From Winogradskyella undariae (lineage in GTDB: Bacteria; Bacteroidota; Bacteroidia; Flavobacteriales; Flavobacteriaceae): a DNA stretch of 64,000 nt. The position numbers and the translations under genes were made by a program. Position 1 is the stretch's first letter. Each line of letters begins with the position of its first letter. Below the pieces are notes generated by a model. The model ran no database searches and was not told where the DNA came from. It saw nothing but the letters and a program-made list of their open reading frames with translations. Positions 28,824 to 39,765 of this stretch are shown here, in pieces. The stretch spans positions 62,001-126,000 of the forward strand of contig NZ_JABTEL010000004.1 of the NCBI RefSeq assembly GCF_013285155.1, read 5' to 3'.

Positions 28824-31094
28824 TTAGTTGAACTTTTTCTTCTTATCCTTCTTCTTAAACAAGCGTTTAATAAAGCCATCTCGTTTAGTTGGCTCACAAT
28901 CTAAATCTTCTAATACTTTATCTGAAGGTTTTTCAAACTTAGCCCTTGTTATCGATTTATAGTCGTTATCCTTGTTTAACTTCTGATAGAATTTGGCAAA
29001 AATCGGTAAAGCTGAATTTGCACCTTGCCCCATTCCTGTAGATTTAAATCCAATACTATGGTTGTCATTACCAACCCAAGTTATAGTGACTAAATTTGGC
29101 GTTAAACCAACAAACCAACCATCTTTATTGTTTTGTGTAGTTCCTGTTTTACCTGCAATATCATTGGTTAAACCATAAGTATTTCTCAATCGTGTTGCGG
29201 TTCCTTTATTTACTGTAGATTTCATCATCTCTAAAAGCACCTGCCTTGTATAATCACTGAAGGCTTGTTTTTCGGCAATTTCAGGTTCGAAGGTTGCAAT
29301 AACATTTCCGTTTTTATCTTCAATTTTAGTGATATAATAAGGGGTAACGGATTTACTTTTATTTAAGTAACTCGCATATGCACCTGTTAATTCTTTCAAA
29401 TTAATTTCAGCAACACCTAAGGCTAAAGAAGGTTCTTCGGGCATTTCTTTTGTGATTCCTAGTTTTTCAACTTGCTCAATCACCTTTTCAATTCCGACTT
29501 CTTCTAACACCTTAACAGAAATGGTATTTACGGAATTACTCAAGGCTTTTTCTAGTGTATAATTGATATACGGATCTTCTTCAGAGTCTCCCGAATTACT
29601 AGGTGCCCAATCGTCATAATCTGTGTAAGTCACTTTGCTTAATGAAAAATACGTGCAAGGATCTAAACCATCATCTACAGCTGCAGTATATACAAATGGT
29701 TTAAAAGTAGAACCGACTTGACGTTCACTTTGAGAAACATGATCGTATTTAAAATAACGATAATCAACACCCCCAACATAAGCTCTCACAGCTCCTGTAG
29801 TTGGCTCAATAGATAGCATTCCTGTGTTTAAAAACTTTAGATAATGCTTCAAACTATCTAGTGTAGATATATTTTTAATCGTATCGCCTTGCCAAGTAAA
29901 TAAATCTGTTGGTCGTTTAATGCTTAAAGAATCTTTAATTTGTTGATCCGTAAGTCCTTTTTCTTTGTAAGCTTTTACCTGAGGTAATTTATTAATTTCA
30001 CTTTCTAGAAGTTTCCTATTTGTTTCCCAAGGTCCAAATTTCCCGTAAGAACTTTCAAAAGCAGCTTGCAATTTACTCATGTGCTCTTGCATGGCCATTT
30101 CTGCCAATTCTTGCATTTTGTAGTCTAGAGTGGTATGTACAATAAGTCCATCTTTATATAAATCATACTTTTCACCATTTGGTGTTTCTAAAGTATCTAA
30201 AATAGATTCTAACTGCTTTTTAACTTCAGCTCTAAAATAAGGGGCTAAACCTACATTGTGATTAAAAGAGCGATAATCTAATTCTAACTCTTGATCAGAA
30301 TAATAAGTTAAGGAATCTTCAGACAGATAACCATAATTTTTCATCTGAAATAAAACCACATTACGTCGGTCTTTACTGCGATCTAAGTGTACTCTGGGAT
30401 TGTAATAGGTATTCGCTTTTAGTGTCCCAACTAAAGTTGCTGCTTCATTAATAGAAATATCTTTCACCGATTTATTAAAGAATTTAAGCGACGCACTTTC
30501 TATACCATAGGTATTATCGGAAAACGGAACGGTATTTAGGTATAAGGTTAAAATTTCGTCTTTAGAATAAACCTCTTCAATACGTTGTGCTACAATAGAC
30601 TCTTTAAACTTATTAATTAGCATACTAAAAAATGCATAATTCTTCCTTCCATATAGATTTTTAGCCAACTGAAGCGTAATTGTACTTCCTCCTCCGGCTG
30701 ATTTATCTTGAAGAATTAAATTCTTAACAAACACACGCATTAAACTAATATTATCTATACCGTCGTGCTCATAAAAACGAGAATCTTCTGTCGCAACTAA
30801 GGCTTCAATAAGATGTTTGGGTAGGTCTTCAAACTTTACAGGCTGTCTGTCATAAATATAGTATTTACCTATTAATTTTTCGTCTTTATCTAAAAGCTGC
30901 GTGGCTTGTTCTTGTTTAATAGAACTGATATCGTCTATGGTTGGAACTTTTCCAAAAAAACCAGCATATATGCTAATGTATAAACCAAAAAGAAATAATA
31001 AAATGGCTGCTATTAAAATAACGAGCCATTTTATCCATTTGCTTTTTAATATCTTTTTAATCGAAGTTTTAAAACGCGATTGGGAAGTATTCAT
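28824..31094 (-). CDS. Penicillin-binding protein 1A (bifunctional peptidoglycan synthase)
   Basis: A 756-residue class A PBP with one N-terminal membrane segment (about 20-45). The glycosyltransferase domain shows EDSRFYEHDGID, GGSTITLQLAKNL and RKNYAFFSMLINKFKE; the transpeptidase domain has STFK (SxxK), SNSVN (SxN) and KTGTT (KTG). It polymerises and cross-links peptidoglycan in the periplasm. The tail is Lys-rich (LFKKKDKKKKF). It lies 15 nt after hflX and is probably cotranscribed with it. Confidence 0.95.
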   Translation of the reverse strand: MNTSQSRFKTSIKKILKSKWIKWLVILIAAILLFLFGLYISIYAGFFGKVPTIDDISSIKQEQATQLLDKDEKLIGKYYIYDRQPVKFEDLPKHLIEALVATEDSRFYEHDGIDNISLMRVFVKNLILQDKSAGGGSTITLQLAKNLYGRKNYAFFSMLINKFKESIVAQRIEEVYSKDEILTLYLNTVPFSDNTYGIESASLKFFNKSVKDISINEAATLVGTLKANTYYNPRVHLDRSKDRRNVVLFQMKNYGYLSEDSLTYYSDQELELDYRSFNHNVGLAPYFRAEVKKQLESILDTLETPNGEKYDLYKDGLIVHTTLDYKMQELAEMAMQEHMSKLQAAFESSYGKFGPWETNRKLLESEINKLPQVKAYKEKGLTDQQIKDSLSIKRPTDLFTWQGDTIKNISTLDSLKHYLKFLNTGMLSIEPTTGAVRAYVGGVDYRYFKYDHVSQSERQVGSTFKPFVYTAAVDDGLDPCTYFSLSKVTYTDYDDWAPSNSGDSEEDPYINYTLEKALSNSVNTISVKVLEEVGIEKVIEQVEKLGITKEMPEEPSLALGVAEINLKELTGAYASYLNKSKSVTPYYITKIEDKNGNVIATFEPEIAEKQAFSDYTRQVLLEMMKSTVNKGTATRLRNTYGLTNDIAGKTGTTQNNKDGWFVGLTPNLVTITWVGNDNHSIGFKSTGMGQGANSALPIFAKFYQKLNKDNDYKSITRAKFEKPSDKVLEDLDCEPTKRDGFIKRLFKKKDKKKKFN

Positions 31095-31109
31095 AAAAAG
31101 GAAAGGTTT

Positions 31110-32321
31110 TTATTCTATATCTTCAACATCTGGATATAGGAAATGATTGTATGGAAAACGTGTCACATGGATTTCTCTGACTTCTTTATAAACGCGTTTT
31201 CTAAAATCGTCCATGTTCTCTTTATTTAATGCTGAAATAAATAAAGCGTTATCACCAACTCTAGACATCCATGTTTTTTTCCATTCGTCAATAGTAAAAT
31301 TAGCTTCTGTGCGTACTTCAACTAAATCTTCTTCGTCAAAAGGTTCTGGCTCATAAGCATCAATTTTATTAAAAACCATGATAGTTGGCTTGTCTTTACT
31401 ATCAATTTCGTCTAAAATCTGGTTAACCGAATCGATGTGCTCTTCAAAATTAGTATGAGAAATATCTACAACGTGAAGTAATAAATCTGCTTCGCGAACT
31501 TCATCTAAAGTACTTTTAAAAGATTCCACCAATTGTGTTGGTAATTTTCTAATGAAACCAACAGTATCACTCATTAAAAATGGCAAGTTACCAATCACTA
31601 CTTTTCTAACAGTAGTATCTAAGGTTGCGAACAATTTATTTTCAGCAAAAACATCACTTTTACTAATGACATTCATTAACGTAGATTTCCCAACATTGGT
31701 ATAACCAACTAATGCTACACGTACCATTTTACCACGATTACCACGTTGTACGGCTTGTTGTTTATCTATAACTTTAATCTTCGCTTTTAGTAAAGCAATT
31801 TTATCGCGTACAATACGTCTATCCGTTTCAATCTCTGTTTCACCAGGTCCACGCATTCCAATACCCCCTTTTTGACGTTCGAGGTGTGTCCACATTCCTT
31901 TTAGTCTTGGTAATAAATATTCACATTGAGCTAATTCTACTTGTGTTCTAGCATAACTCGTTTGTGCACGTTGCGCAAAAATGTCTAGAATAAGATTGGT
32001 TCTATCTAAAATCTTACAATTTAGTATGCCACTAATGTTTCGTTCTTGAGCAGGCGATAATTCATCATCAAAAATAACAGTACCTATATCATTTGCTTCA
32101 ACAAACAACCTTACATCTTCCATTTTTCCTGTACCAATGAAGGTTTTAGGATTAGGAATAGCCATTTTTTGTGTGAAACGCTTTATAACTTCACCACCGG
32201 CAGTAAAGGTTAAAAACTCTAATTCATCTAAGTATTCTTTAGATTTTTCCTCATCCTGGTTTTGAGTTACAACACCAATGAGTACTGCTTTTTCTAAATC
32301 TATATCTTTTTTTTCTATCAT
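31110..32321 (-). CDS. hflX: GTPase HflX
   Basis: A 403-residue ribosome-associated GTPase that splits stalled or inactive 70S ribosomes in other bacteria. An N-terminal HflX domain (GTGKMEDVRLFVEAN) and a Gly-rich linker GGIGMRGPGETEIETDRR precede the G domain: G1 GYTNVGKST, G3 DTVGFIRKLP, G4 NKID. The ATG at 32321 is chosen over a TTG six codons upstream, which overlaps a TAACTTTG box at 32337-32344 (minus strand) that looks like the promoter. Confidence 0.95.
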   Translation of the reverse strand: MIEKKDIDLEKAVLIGVVTQNQDEEKSKEYLDELEFLTFTAGGEVIKRFTQKMAIPNPKTFIGTGKMEDVRLFVEANDIGTVIFDDELSPAQERNISGILNCKILDRTNLILDIFAQRAQTSYARTQVELAQCEYLLPRLKGMWTHLERQKGGIGMRGPGETEIETDRRIVRDKIALLKAKIKVIDKQQAVQRGNRGKMVRVALVGYTNVGKSTLMNVISKSDVFAENKLFATLDTTVRKVVIGNLPFLMSDTVGFIRKLPTQLVESFKSTLDEVREADLLLHVVDISHTNFEEHIDSVNQILDEIDSKDKPTIMVFNKIDAYEPEPFDEEDLVEVRTEANFTIDEWKKTWMSRVGDNALFISALNKENMDDFRKRVYKEVREIHVTRFPYNHFLYPDVEDIE

Positions 32322-32336
32322 ATTTAAAGTAAAGTA

Positions 32337-32344
32337 CAAAGTTA
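32337..32344 (-). promoter_or_regulatory. hflX: Candidate -7 box of hflX
   Basis: TAACTTTG read on the minus strand matches TAnnTTTG, 15 nt before the chosen hflX ATG. Confidence 0.4.
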
Positions 32345-32394
32345 AGCATTTGGTTTATCCCAATATAATGTTTAAAAACCTATATTTATTCCCT

Positions 32395-33345
32395 ATGAAT
32401 AATACACCTACAAATTACACTATTGCATTCTATAATATCGAAAATTTATTTGACATAGAAAACAATAACCTAATAAATGATAATGACTTTTTACCAACAT
32501 CAAGAAAACAATGGACAAAAAAGCGTTATGATAATAAAATATTAAAATTAGGATCCGTAATTTCTAAAATAGGTAATGATAATAATGAAACAGCACCAGT
32601 ATTAGTTGGCTTAGCTGAAGTAGAAAATAAAAAAGCACTTTCAGACTTAATTAATAGTCCTGATCTTAAAGGTGAAAACTATAGTTATATACATTACGAC
32701 TCTCCAGATGAAAGAGGAATTGATGTTGCATTACTATATAAGAGTGCTATATTTAAAGTAAGCCACTCTGAAACTTTCTCTGTGTATCTTGAAAGAGAAA
32801 ATGGAGAACAAGATTATACTAGAGATATCTTACTAGTAAAAGGTGAACTTAATAATGAAAAAATTAATGTCATTGTTAATCATTGGTCTTCACGAAGAGA
32901 AGGGATTAAAGAAACCGAATTTAAGCGTATTGCTGCGGCAAATGTGGTTAATTCTGTTATTAAATCATTAAAAAAAGATGATCTAGATGCAAAAATAATT
33001 GTAATGGGAGACTTTAATGATAATCCCAATACCAAAAGCATACAATTACTAGAAGACGAAAGCCTTCTTTTTAATCCTTTTAAAACGGTTTGGTCTTATG
33101 ATAATGGAAGTTCTAGTCATAATTTTCAATGGCAATTATTCGATCAAATTTTGTTTAGTACTAATTTTTTTGACCCCAATAACTCCAAACTAGCATTCCA
33201 TAATGCTCAGGTTTTTAACAATAAATTTATCACTCAGCAGCAAGGTCGGTACAAAGGCCAACCTTTTCGAACTTTTGTGGGGCAAAAATACCATGGTGGT
33301 TATAGTGATCACTTTCCTGTTTTCATTGAATTGAAGCCTTCATAA
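32395..33345 (+). CDS. Endonuclease/exonuclease/phosphatase family protein
   Basis: A 316-residue metal-dependent phosphoesterase-fold protein: FYNIENLFD at the start, LAEVENKKAL with the metal-binding Glu, ERGIDVALLYK, NHWSSRREG, MGDFNDNPN and the terminal YSDHFPVF with the catalytic Asp-His pair. The substrate (nucleic acid, lipid or sugar phosphate) cannot be told. No signal peptide. The ATG at 32395 is chosen because it directly precedes the conserved core; the upstream frame overlaps the hflX start region. Confidence 0.85.
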   Translation: MNNTPTNYTIAFYNIENLFDIENNNLINDNDFLPTSRKQWTKKRYDNKILKLGSVISKIGNDNNETAPVLVGLAEVENKKALSDLINSPDLKGENYSYIHYDSPDERGIDVALLYKSAIFKVSHSETFSVYLERENGEQDYTRDILLVKGELNNEKINVIVNHWSSRREGIKETEFKRIAAANVVNSVIKSLKKDDLDAKIIVMGDFNDNPNTKSIQLLEDESLLFNPFKTVWSYDNGSSSHNFQWQLFDQILFSTNFFDPNNSKLAFHNAQVFNNKFITQQQGRYKGQPFRTFVGQKYHGGYSDHFPVFIELKPS

Positions 33346-33585
33346 AAAATCCACAGACCATTTATCGATTAATCTTGTAGTTAATCTATTTTAGCAGTGT
33401 TAACAAGATGTTAATAGACATTTTTTATATATTCGGGTTTGTATTGTATGATCGTCTAACTAGCGAAATCAGTACATTTCACACCTCTTATTCTCTACAA
33501 AACCAACAAAACTATTTGTAATCAACTAGTTACAAAAAGAAAGTGTTTTATAGAGAACGAATAATTTTCAACAAACTGATTAACT

Positions 33586-36500
33586 ATGAAAAAAATTACT
33601 CTTTTTTTAATTATGCTGGGATTTTTCCTAACGGCTAGTGCTCAGTATAGTTTTCCAACAGTAGTAGGTCCCACAAACGTGGTTGAAGGAACACCTGTTA
33701 CTATTGAACTAAATGACGTTGCAAACTCATCTGGAGTGCCAGCTTCATCATCAGGATCTTATAATTCCTTTTTAGTAACTGCAGATTGGTCTGCAGGGGC
33801 TGGAGGTCCTTGGTCTTCAGAGGCTGATATAACACTAACAACATCAGCTGGTAGCGTTACAATAGATCCACCAACAACTAATGGTAGTTTGGGAAGTGAT
33901 GCCGTTATAACATTTGCTGGCGAGTTACCAGGAGCTTATGCCCCAACAACAGACGGAACCTTAGACTTAATTCTTAATCAATCTTATTTTATCTCTGATG
34001 CAAACTGGTCTAATATTGTTGTAACATTATATGAAAGTCCTACATGTATTATACCTTCTGCGATGTCTACTTCAATGTTAACAACAACATCTGTAGATTT
34101 AGCTTGGAATGCTGGAGATACAGAAACATTATGGAATTTAGAATACACTAGCGAAACTGATTTTGTCCCAGGAAACGGTGAGGAAGAATTTGCTACTAAC
34201 ATAACAGGAACACCAGAAATATCTTTAACAGGTTTAACAGAGTTTACAACCTATTATGTATACTACCAATCTGACTGTGGTACAACAAACGGATCAAGCG
34301 AATGGGCTGGACCTTTTACTTTTTATACAGGTTATTGCGATTCTACACCAACAAGCAATGATGGTAATGGTATTGGACAAATACAATTAGGAAGTGAAGT
34401 ATTTACATCTGGTGGAGATATTACTTATGAAGATTTTACAGCTACAACAGTTGATTTAGCAGCTTCTATAACAGCTAACATGCAAATAACATTTCTTACA
34501 GGATATACATATAATGTAAATGTTTGGATTGATATCAATAATGATTTAGTATTTGATAACGATACAGAGCTATTTTATCAAGGAGAATCTACATTTAATA
34601 ATCCAACGATATTAGACGCATCTTTTTTAATGCCAGATGCTCCTTTAGGTGTATACAATATGAGAATAGGTACAGCTGACTCTGGACAATTTACGCCCAA
34701 CCCTTGTTATTCAGGTCTCTATGGTGTAACTGCGGATATGACTATAAATATTACAGAAGCACCAGATTGTGTTCCTCCAAGTGCTTTAACAGCAACAGGA
34801 ATTGGAGCAAGTAATGCAGAACTTAGCTGGGAACAAGCAGGAACAGTATCGCAATGGAATGTTGAAGTTGTACCTAATGGAACTACACCGACAGGGACAC
34901 CAACAGCAACAGATATTTCTAATCCATATACAGCAACTGGCTTAAGCGGATTAACAACATACGACTACTATGTACAAGCTAATTGTGGCAGTGAATTTAG
35001 TGCATGGGCAGGACCTTATACTTTTACAACATTATGTGATGTTTTTATACCTGATTATATTCAAAACTTCTCAAATATAACTCCAGATTGTTGGGATGAG
35101 GCTGATAGTGGAGATGCAACAACAGGACCATCAGATTTTGGAAATGGATCTTGGTTAGAGGACGGATTTCTTAATGATGGAAACACAGGTGCTTATGCTA
35201 TTAACTTATGGCTAGCTTCAAAAAGCGATTGGTTACTTACCCCTCAATTTGATTTAACAGGCGGACCATTTCAAGTAGAATTTGATTTTGGTATTATGGA
35301 TTATGCTAGTTCAACCGTTGCAGGAACTTTAGGTTCTGATGATATTGTACAACTACTTATGTCAACAGACAATGGAACTACTTGGATAAGTCTATTAACT
35401 TATGATAATACTTCTGTAGTATCTGCAAATGGAGAACACCCTGTAGTAGACTTAACAGCATATAGTGGTCAGATTGTACAATTTGGAATTTTAGCATCTG
35501 AAGGAACTGTAGATGACTCTGAAGATGTTCAAGTCTTTGTAGATAACTTTAGAGTAAGAGGTATTCCTACATGTCCTGAACCTGTAGATTTAGCCGCGAC
35601 AAACTTAAGTTTAACTTCAACAGAATTAAGTTGGACAGAAGCTGCAGGAGCTACATCATGGAATATACAATATGGTGAAGCTGGTTTTCAAATGGGTACA
35701 GGTACTTTTGAACTAGGTATTACCTCTAATCCATATGTATTATCTGGATTAACAGCTGATACAAGTTATGAATTTTATGTACAAGCAATATGTAGTCCTG
35801 GTGACGAAAGTTCTTATAATGGTCCTTTTGAATTCTATACAGGGTATTGTGTTTCACTCCCAACAAGTAATACAGGTGATGGGGTTAACAATGCTAGACT
35901 TGGAGTTATAGATTTCCCTAGTTCTGGAGATGTTAATTATGAAAACAACACATCAACTGTTGTTAATATATTTAGAGGAATAACAACAGATTTCGAGATA
36001 GAATTTGGACATACTTCAACCTATAACACTAGCGTATGGATTGATTTTAATAATGATTTAATTTTCGATGATACAGAATTAGTCTTCGATGGTGAATCAG
36101 CAGGTGCAGATTTTACAGATTCATCACATTTATTTGACGCTTCTTTTATAGTACCATTATCAGCTCAAGTCGGTGAGCACAGAATGCGTGTCGTAACTAC
36201 TAATTTTTCAACACCAACGCCTTGTTATACAGGTACAAGTGGGGTAACTTTAGATTTCATCGTTAACATTGAAGATTTAACTTGTACGTTAGCTGAAGCA
36301 GAATACGAAACAGTTATAGATTGCGATAATGATCAATTTTTTATTAATGTAACTATTAATGATTTAGGTAGTGCAACTTCACTTGAAATTTCAAATAATT
36401 TTGATACAAATACAATACAAGCGCTAAATACAGGTACTTACCAAGTAGGTCCTTTTGGATATGGAACCGTAGCAAAAGTTTTCGTTGAGAATGAACAAGA

Positions 36501-38805
36501 TAGTAATTGTCTTATAAGTAGTTCTAATTACGAAATTACAGGATGTCCACCAGAAAATGATAATCCTTGTAATGCGACTATTGCATTTGTTAATGATGAT
36601 ATCTTATGTGTACAGAGCACACCAGGTACATTATTAGCTGCAACACCAACAGAACCTAGTATTGCAGATCCATCATGTGGTGGAGATCCGGATGATGATG
36701 TTTGGTTTCAGTTTGTAGCACAAAATGAATCTCAATTAATCTCGTTTGCAAACATAGGAGGCAGTAATACTACTGATTTAGATCATTCAGTTTACGAGGG
36801 CACTTGCGACAACTTAACAGAAATTTCATGTACATCTGGCTTCTCTGAAGTATCTAGTGCAGCAACGGATCTTACCATTGGAGAAACATACTATATTAGA
36901 GTATATTCTGGTGGCAATTCTAATGAAGATACAACTTTTGATCTATGTATTACACCATACCTTGCTCCTCAAAACTTGGAATGTGACTTAGCTGAAAACT
37001 ATTGTAGTGGTAGTGATGAAAGTGATATATTATATACTTATAATACAATAAACGTAACTCCTGGTGATGGTACTATAGACTGTCTATTTTCAACACCAAA
37101 CCCTACCTATAGTCTTTTAGAAATAGGAACATCTGGAGATATTTTAATTGAAATGGTACAAAACACGGCTTTTGATGCTAACGATAATCCAATTGGAGAA
37201 GAATTAGATGTCGATTTTATTCTATGGGGACCATTTGCAGAAGATGACGATTTATGTGATTTATCAGCTGTAGTAGACTGTAGTTATTCTGCAGCTGCAG
37301 TTGAAGATGTTACACTTACAGGAGCTCAACAAGGTGAAATATACCTACTATTAATTACAAACTTTGCACAAGACGTAGGTGTAATACAAGTAAGACAAAC
37401 AAATGTTGGAGGTGCTGGTGCCGGTAGTACAATAGCAGATATAACCGCTTCAATTGTAAGTGATGATATTTATATAGACCCTACTAACGATGTATCAGAA
37501 ATAGATGAAGTTCCTGTTTGTGATTATGATTCAATTACAATTGAAACAGACTCACCTTTTGCAGATGATTTTATCTGGACTAAAGATGGAACTACAATAG
37601 ATGGTGAAAACGGAAATAGTCTTATCGTTACAGAATCAGGAGTCTATCAAGTACAAGCATTTGACACTCAATGTAATTCAAACGCTTTATCTCAATTGGT
37701 AAATATTAATCTATACGTTAAACCAGATCCTATTGACCCACAAACAATTACAGTATGTGATGGACCTGAAGCAAATGGAATAGAAGAGTTTGATTTAGAT
37801 GCATTAACAACATCACTTGGCCTTACAGGATTTACGGTAACGTATTATACGAGTATAGGTGATGCATATCAAACTTTAAACCCTGTTAGTTCTCCATATG
37901 AATCTGCAGGAGAAACATTAACAATAAGAGTAGAAGATACAGCTGCATTTAACGATGGTTATTTAGGATGTCCTGAATTAGCTGATGTAGAATTAATAGT
38001 GAATGAAAGACCAGTAATTAACCAACCTCAAGATTTCATTGTATGTGATGATTTAGATGGTGCAGTTGATGGTCTTACAGATTTCAATTTAACATCAATT
38101 GACAGTGAAGTTACTTCTGAAGACAATATGGAAGTTTCATATTACACGTCATTAGAAGATGCAGAAGCAGGAACAAATGCATTATCAAATACGTATACTA
38201 GTGGTGGAGAAACTATTTATGTAAGAGCATTAAATACAGTAACGGGATGTTACGAAACAACATCATTTAATATAGAGATAAACCTTGTGCCATTGGCTGA
38301 TATTGACGCTCAATATAATAATATTGTATGTCCAGATGCAACTACACCGGTTACAATTGGTATATTACCTTTAAATTTTGATGAAGCAGATGTAACTATA
38401 AGTTGGGAATTAGAAGGTACACCAATTGAAGGTAGTGGCTTAACTCTAGATACTGTTTTAGAGTCAGGTGAGTATACAGCAATAATAGAATTTAACGATT
38501 CAGGCTGTATAAACCCAATAGATATTACTGTAGAAGAAGCTGAATCTTGTGTTTTCCCAGAGGGTATTTCACCAGGTGTTACACCAGGTCAAAATGATAC
38601 TTTTGACTTAAGCAGTTTTGGTGTAATTAAACTAGAAATATTTAATAGATACGGAACACTTGTATATTCTAAAGATAATTATAGAAATGAGTGGCATGGT
38701 CAAACAAACGATGGGGATGATTTACCTGTTGGAACTTATTTCTACACCGTTATTTATGAAGGTGGAGCAAAATCTAAAAGTGCTTGGGTTTATATTAACA
38801 GATAA
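33586..38805 (+). CDS. T9SS type B sorted multidomain adhesin
   Basis: A 1739-residue secreted protein with a signal peptide (ending TASA). It contains several fibronectin type III-like units (PTCIIPSAMSTS, PDCVPPSALTAT, PTCPEPVDLAAT), each followed by aromatic-rich strands. Two GEVED-type domains carry VWIDINNDLVFDNDTELF and VWIDFNNDLIFDDTELVF, and a MAM- or jelly-roll-like domain follows FIPDYIQNFSNITPDCWDE. Ig-like repeats fill the C-terminal third. The end (GVIKLEIFNRYGTLVYSKDN, then GTYFYTVIYEGG) is the gliding-motility-associated C-terminal domain that directs export by the type IX system. It heads a three-gene cluster with a PorP/SprF protein and an OmpA protein. Confidence 0.93.
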   Translation: MKKITLFLIMLGFFLTASAQYSFPTVVGPTNVVEGTPVTIELNDVANSSGVPASSSGSYNSFLVTADWSAGAGGPWSSEADITLTTSAGSVTIDPPTTNGSLGSDAVITFAGELPGAYAPTTDGTLDLILNQSYFISDANWSNIVVTLYESPTCIIPSAMSTSMLTTTSVDLAWNAGDTETLWNLEYTSETDFVPGNGEEEFATNITGTPEISLTGLTEFTTYYVYYQSDCGTTNGSSEWAGPFTFYTGYCDSTPTSNDGNGIGQIQLGSEVFTSGGDITYEDFTATTVDLAASITANMQITFLTGYTYNVNVWIDINNDLVFDNDTELFYQGESTFNNPTILDASFLMPDAPLGVYNMRIGTADSGQFTPNPCYSGLYGVTADMTINITEAPDCVPPSALTATGIGASNAELSWEQAGTVSQWNVEVVPNGTTPTGTPTATDISNPYTATGLSGLTTYDYYVQANCGSEFSAWAGPYTFTTLCDVFIPDYIQNFSNITPDCWDEADSGDATTGPSDFGNGSWLEDGFLNDGNTGAYAINLWLASKSDWLLTPQFDLTGGPFQVEFDFGIMDYASSTVAGTLGSDDIVQLLMSTDNGTTWISLLTYDNTSVVSANGEHPVVDLTAYSGQIVQFGILASEGTVDDSEDVQVFVDNFRVRGIPTCPEPVDLAATNLSLTSTELSWTEAAGATSWNIQYGEAGFQMGTGTFELGITSNPYVLSGLTADTSYEFYVQAICSPGDESSYNGPFEFYTGYCVSLPTSNTGDGVNNARLGVIDFPSSGDVNYENNTSTVVNIFRGITTDFEIEFGHTSTYNTSVWIDFNNDLIFDDTELVFDGESAGADFTDSSHLFDASFIVPLSAQVGEHRMRVVTTNFSTPTPCYTGTSGVTLDFIVNIEDLTCTLAEAEYETVIDCDNDQFFINVTINDLGSATSLEISNNFDTNTIQALNTGTYQVGPFGYGTVAKVFVENEQDSNCLISSSNYEITGCPPENDNPCNATIAFVNDDILCVQSTPGTLLAATPTEPSIADPSCGGDPDDDVWFQFVAQNESQLISFANIGGSNTTDLDHSVYEGTCDNLTEISCTSGFSEVSSAATDLTIGETYYIRVYSGGNSNEDTTFDLCITPYLAPQNLECDLAENYCSGSDESDILYTYNTINVTPGDGTIDCLFSTPNPTYSLLEIGTSGDILIEMVQNTAFDANDNPIGEELDVDFILWGPFAEDDDLCDLSAVVDCSYSAAAVEDVTLTGAQQGEIYLLLITNFAQDVGVIQVRQTNVGGAGAGSTIADITASIVSDDIYIDPTNDVSEIDEVPVCDYDSITIETDSPFADDFIWTKDGTTIDGENGNSLIVTESGVYQVQAFDTQCNSNALSQLVNINLYVKPDPIDPQTITVCDGPEANGIEEFDLDALTTSLGLTGFTVTYYTSIGDAYQTLNPVSSPYESAGETLTIRVEDTAAFNDGYLGCPELADVELIVNERPVINQPQDFIVCDDLDGAVDGLTDFNLTSIDSEVTSEDNMEVSYYTSLEDAEAGTNALSNTYTSGGETIYVRALNTVTGCYETTSFNIEINLVPLADIDAQYNNIVCPDATTPVTIGILPLNFDEADVTISWELEGTPIEGSGLTLDTVLESGEYTAIIEFNDSGCINPIDITVEEAESCVFPEGISPGVTPGQNDTFDLSSFGVIKLEIFNRYGTLVYSKDNYRNEWHGQTNDGDDLPVGTYFYTVIYEGGAKSKSAWVYINR

Positions 38806-38839
38806 TCAAAATAAAAACTAACCGAATCAAATAATTACA

Positions 38840-39745
38840 ATGAAAAAACTCACTATTATAGTGGTCTTGCTTTTAGCATTTAAAATGCACGGTCAACAAG
38901 ATCCTCAGTACACCCAGTACATGTATAATATGAACATAGTAAATCCTGCTTATGCTGGATCAAAAGAAAACCTTTCTTTTGGACTATTATACAGAAATCA
39001 ATGGACTAAGATTGATGGGGGACCTGAAACAGGAACATTTTTTGGACATACACCAATTGGTAATAACCTAGGCTTAGGTCTGTCTTTAATCTCAGATCAT
39101 ATTGGGCCGGTTACAGAAACCAATGCTTATGTAGATCTTTCATACACTCTAAAGCTTGGCGGTGAACACCGCCTTGCCTTTGGTGTAAAAGCCGGTGCTA
39201 CATTTCATGATATCGGTTTAACAAGTTTAGATGTTGTAGATCCAACTGATGCATTCTTTTCTCAAGATGTTAATGAGGTCACTCCAAACGTTGGTGCTGG
39301 ATTATTTTACTATACCGATAAATACTATGTATCCTTATCTGCACCTAACTTATTATCATCAGTGCATTTAGATGCAAATGGTTATAAAATAGGATCTGAA
39401 ACGCAACACTACTTCTTATCTGGTGGTTATGTGTTTGATATTTCACCTAATACAGAACTTAAACCTTCTGTAATGGTAAAATCTGCTTTTGATGCACCGA
39501 CGTCTTTTGATGTTAACTTAAATGCTAGATTCTTTAAGAAATTTGAAATAGGAGCTTCTTACAGATTAGATGATTCGTTTTCTGGTTTAGTAAACTTTGC
39601 TATTACACCGTCTGTAAGAATTGGTTACGCATACGATGCTATAACATCAGACATTAAAGAGTACGCGCCTGCATCTCATGAGATCATGTTATTATTTGAT
39701 CTTAATTTCCCAAAACGTGTTTCTCGTTCACCTAGATACTTTTAA
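38840..39745 (+). CDS. PorP/SprF family T9SS outer-membrane protein
   Basis: A 301-residue outer-membrane beta-barrel protein with a signal peptide (to about residue 18) and the family start QQDPQYTQYMYNMNIVNPAYAGS, continuing LSFGLLYRNQWT. PorP/SprF proteins are needed for export or anchoring of type B T9SS substrates; each usually sits next to its substrate gene. It begins 34 nt after the adhesin gene. Confidence 0.94.
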   Translation: MKKLTIIVVLLLAFKMHGQQDPQYTQYMYNMNIVNPAYAGSKENLSFGLLYRNQWTKIDGGPETGTFFGHTPIGNNLGLGLSLISDHIGPVTETNAYVDLSYTLKLGGEHRLAFGVKAGATFHDIGLTSLDVVDPTDAFFSQDVNEVTPNVGAGLFYYTDKYYVSLSAPNLLSSVHLDANGYKIGSETQHYFLSGGYVFDISPNTELKPSVMVKSAFDAPTSFDVNLNARFFKKFEIGASYRLDDSFSGLVNFAITPSVRIGYAYDAITSDIKEYAPASHEIMLLFDLNFPKRVSRSPRYF

Positions 39746-39765
39746 TCAGTTAAGCTAAAACAATT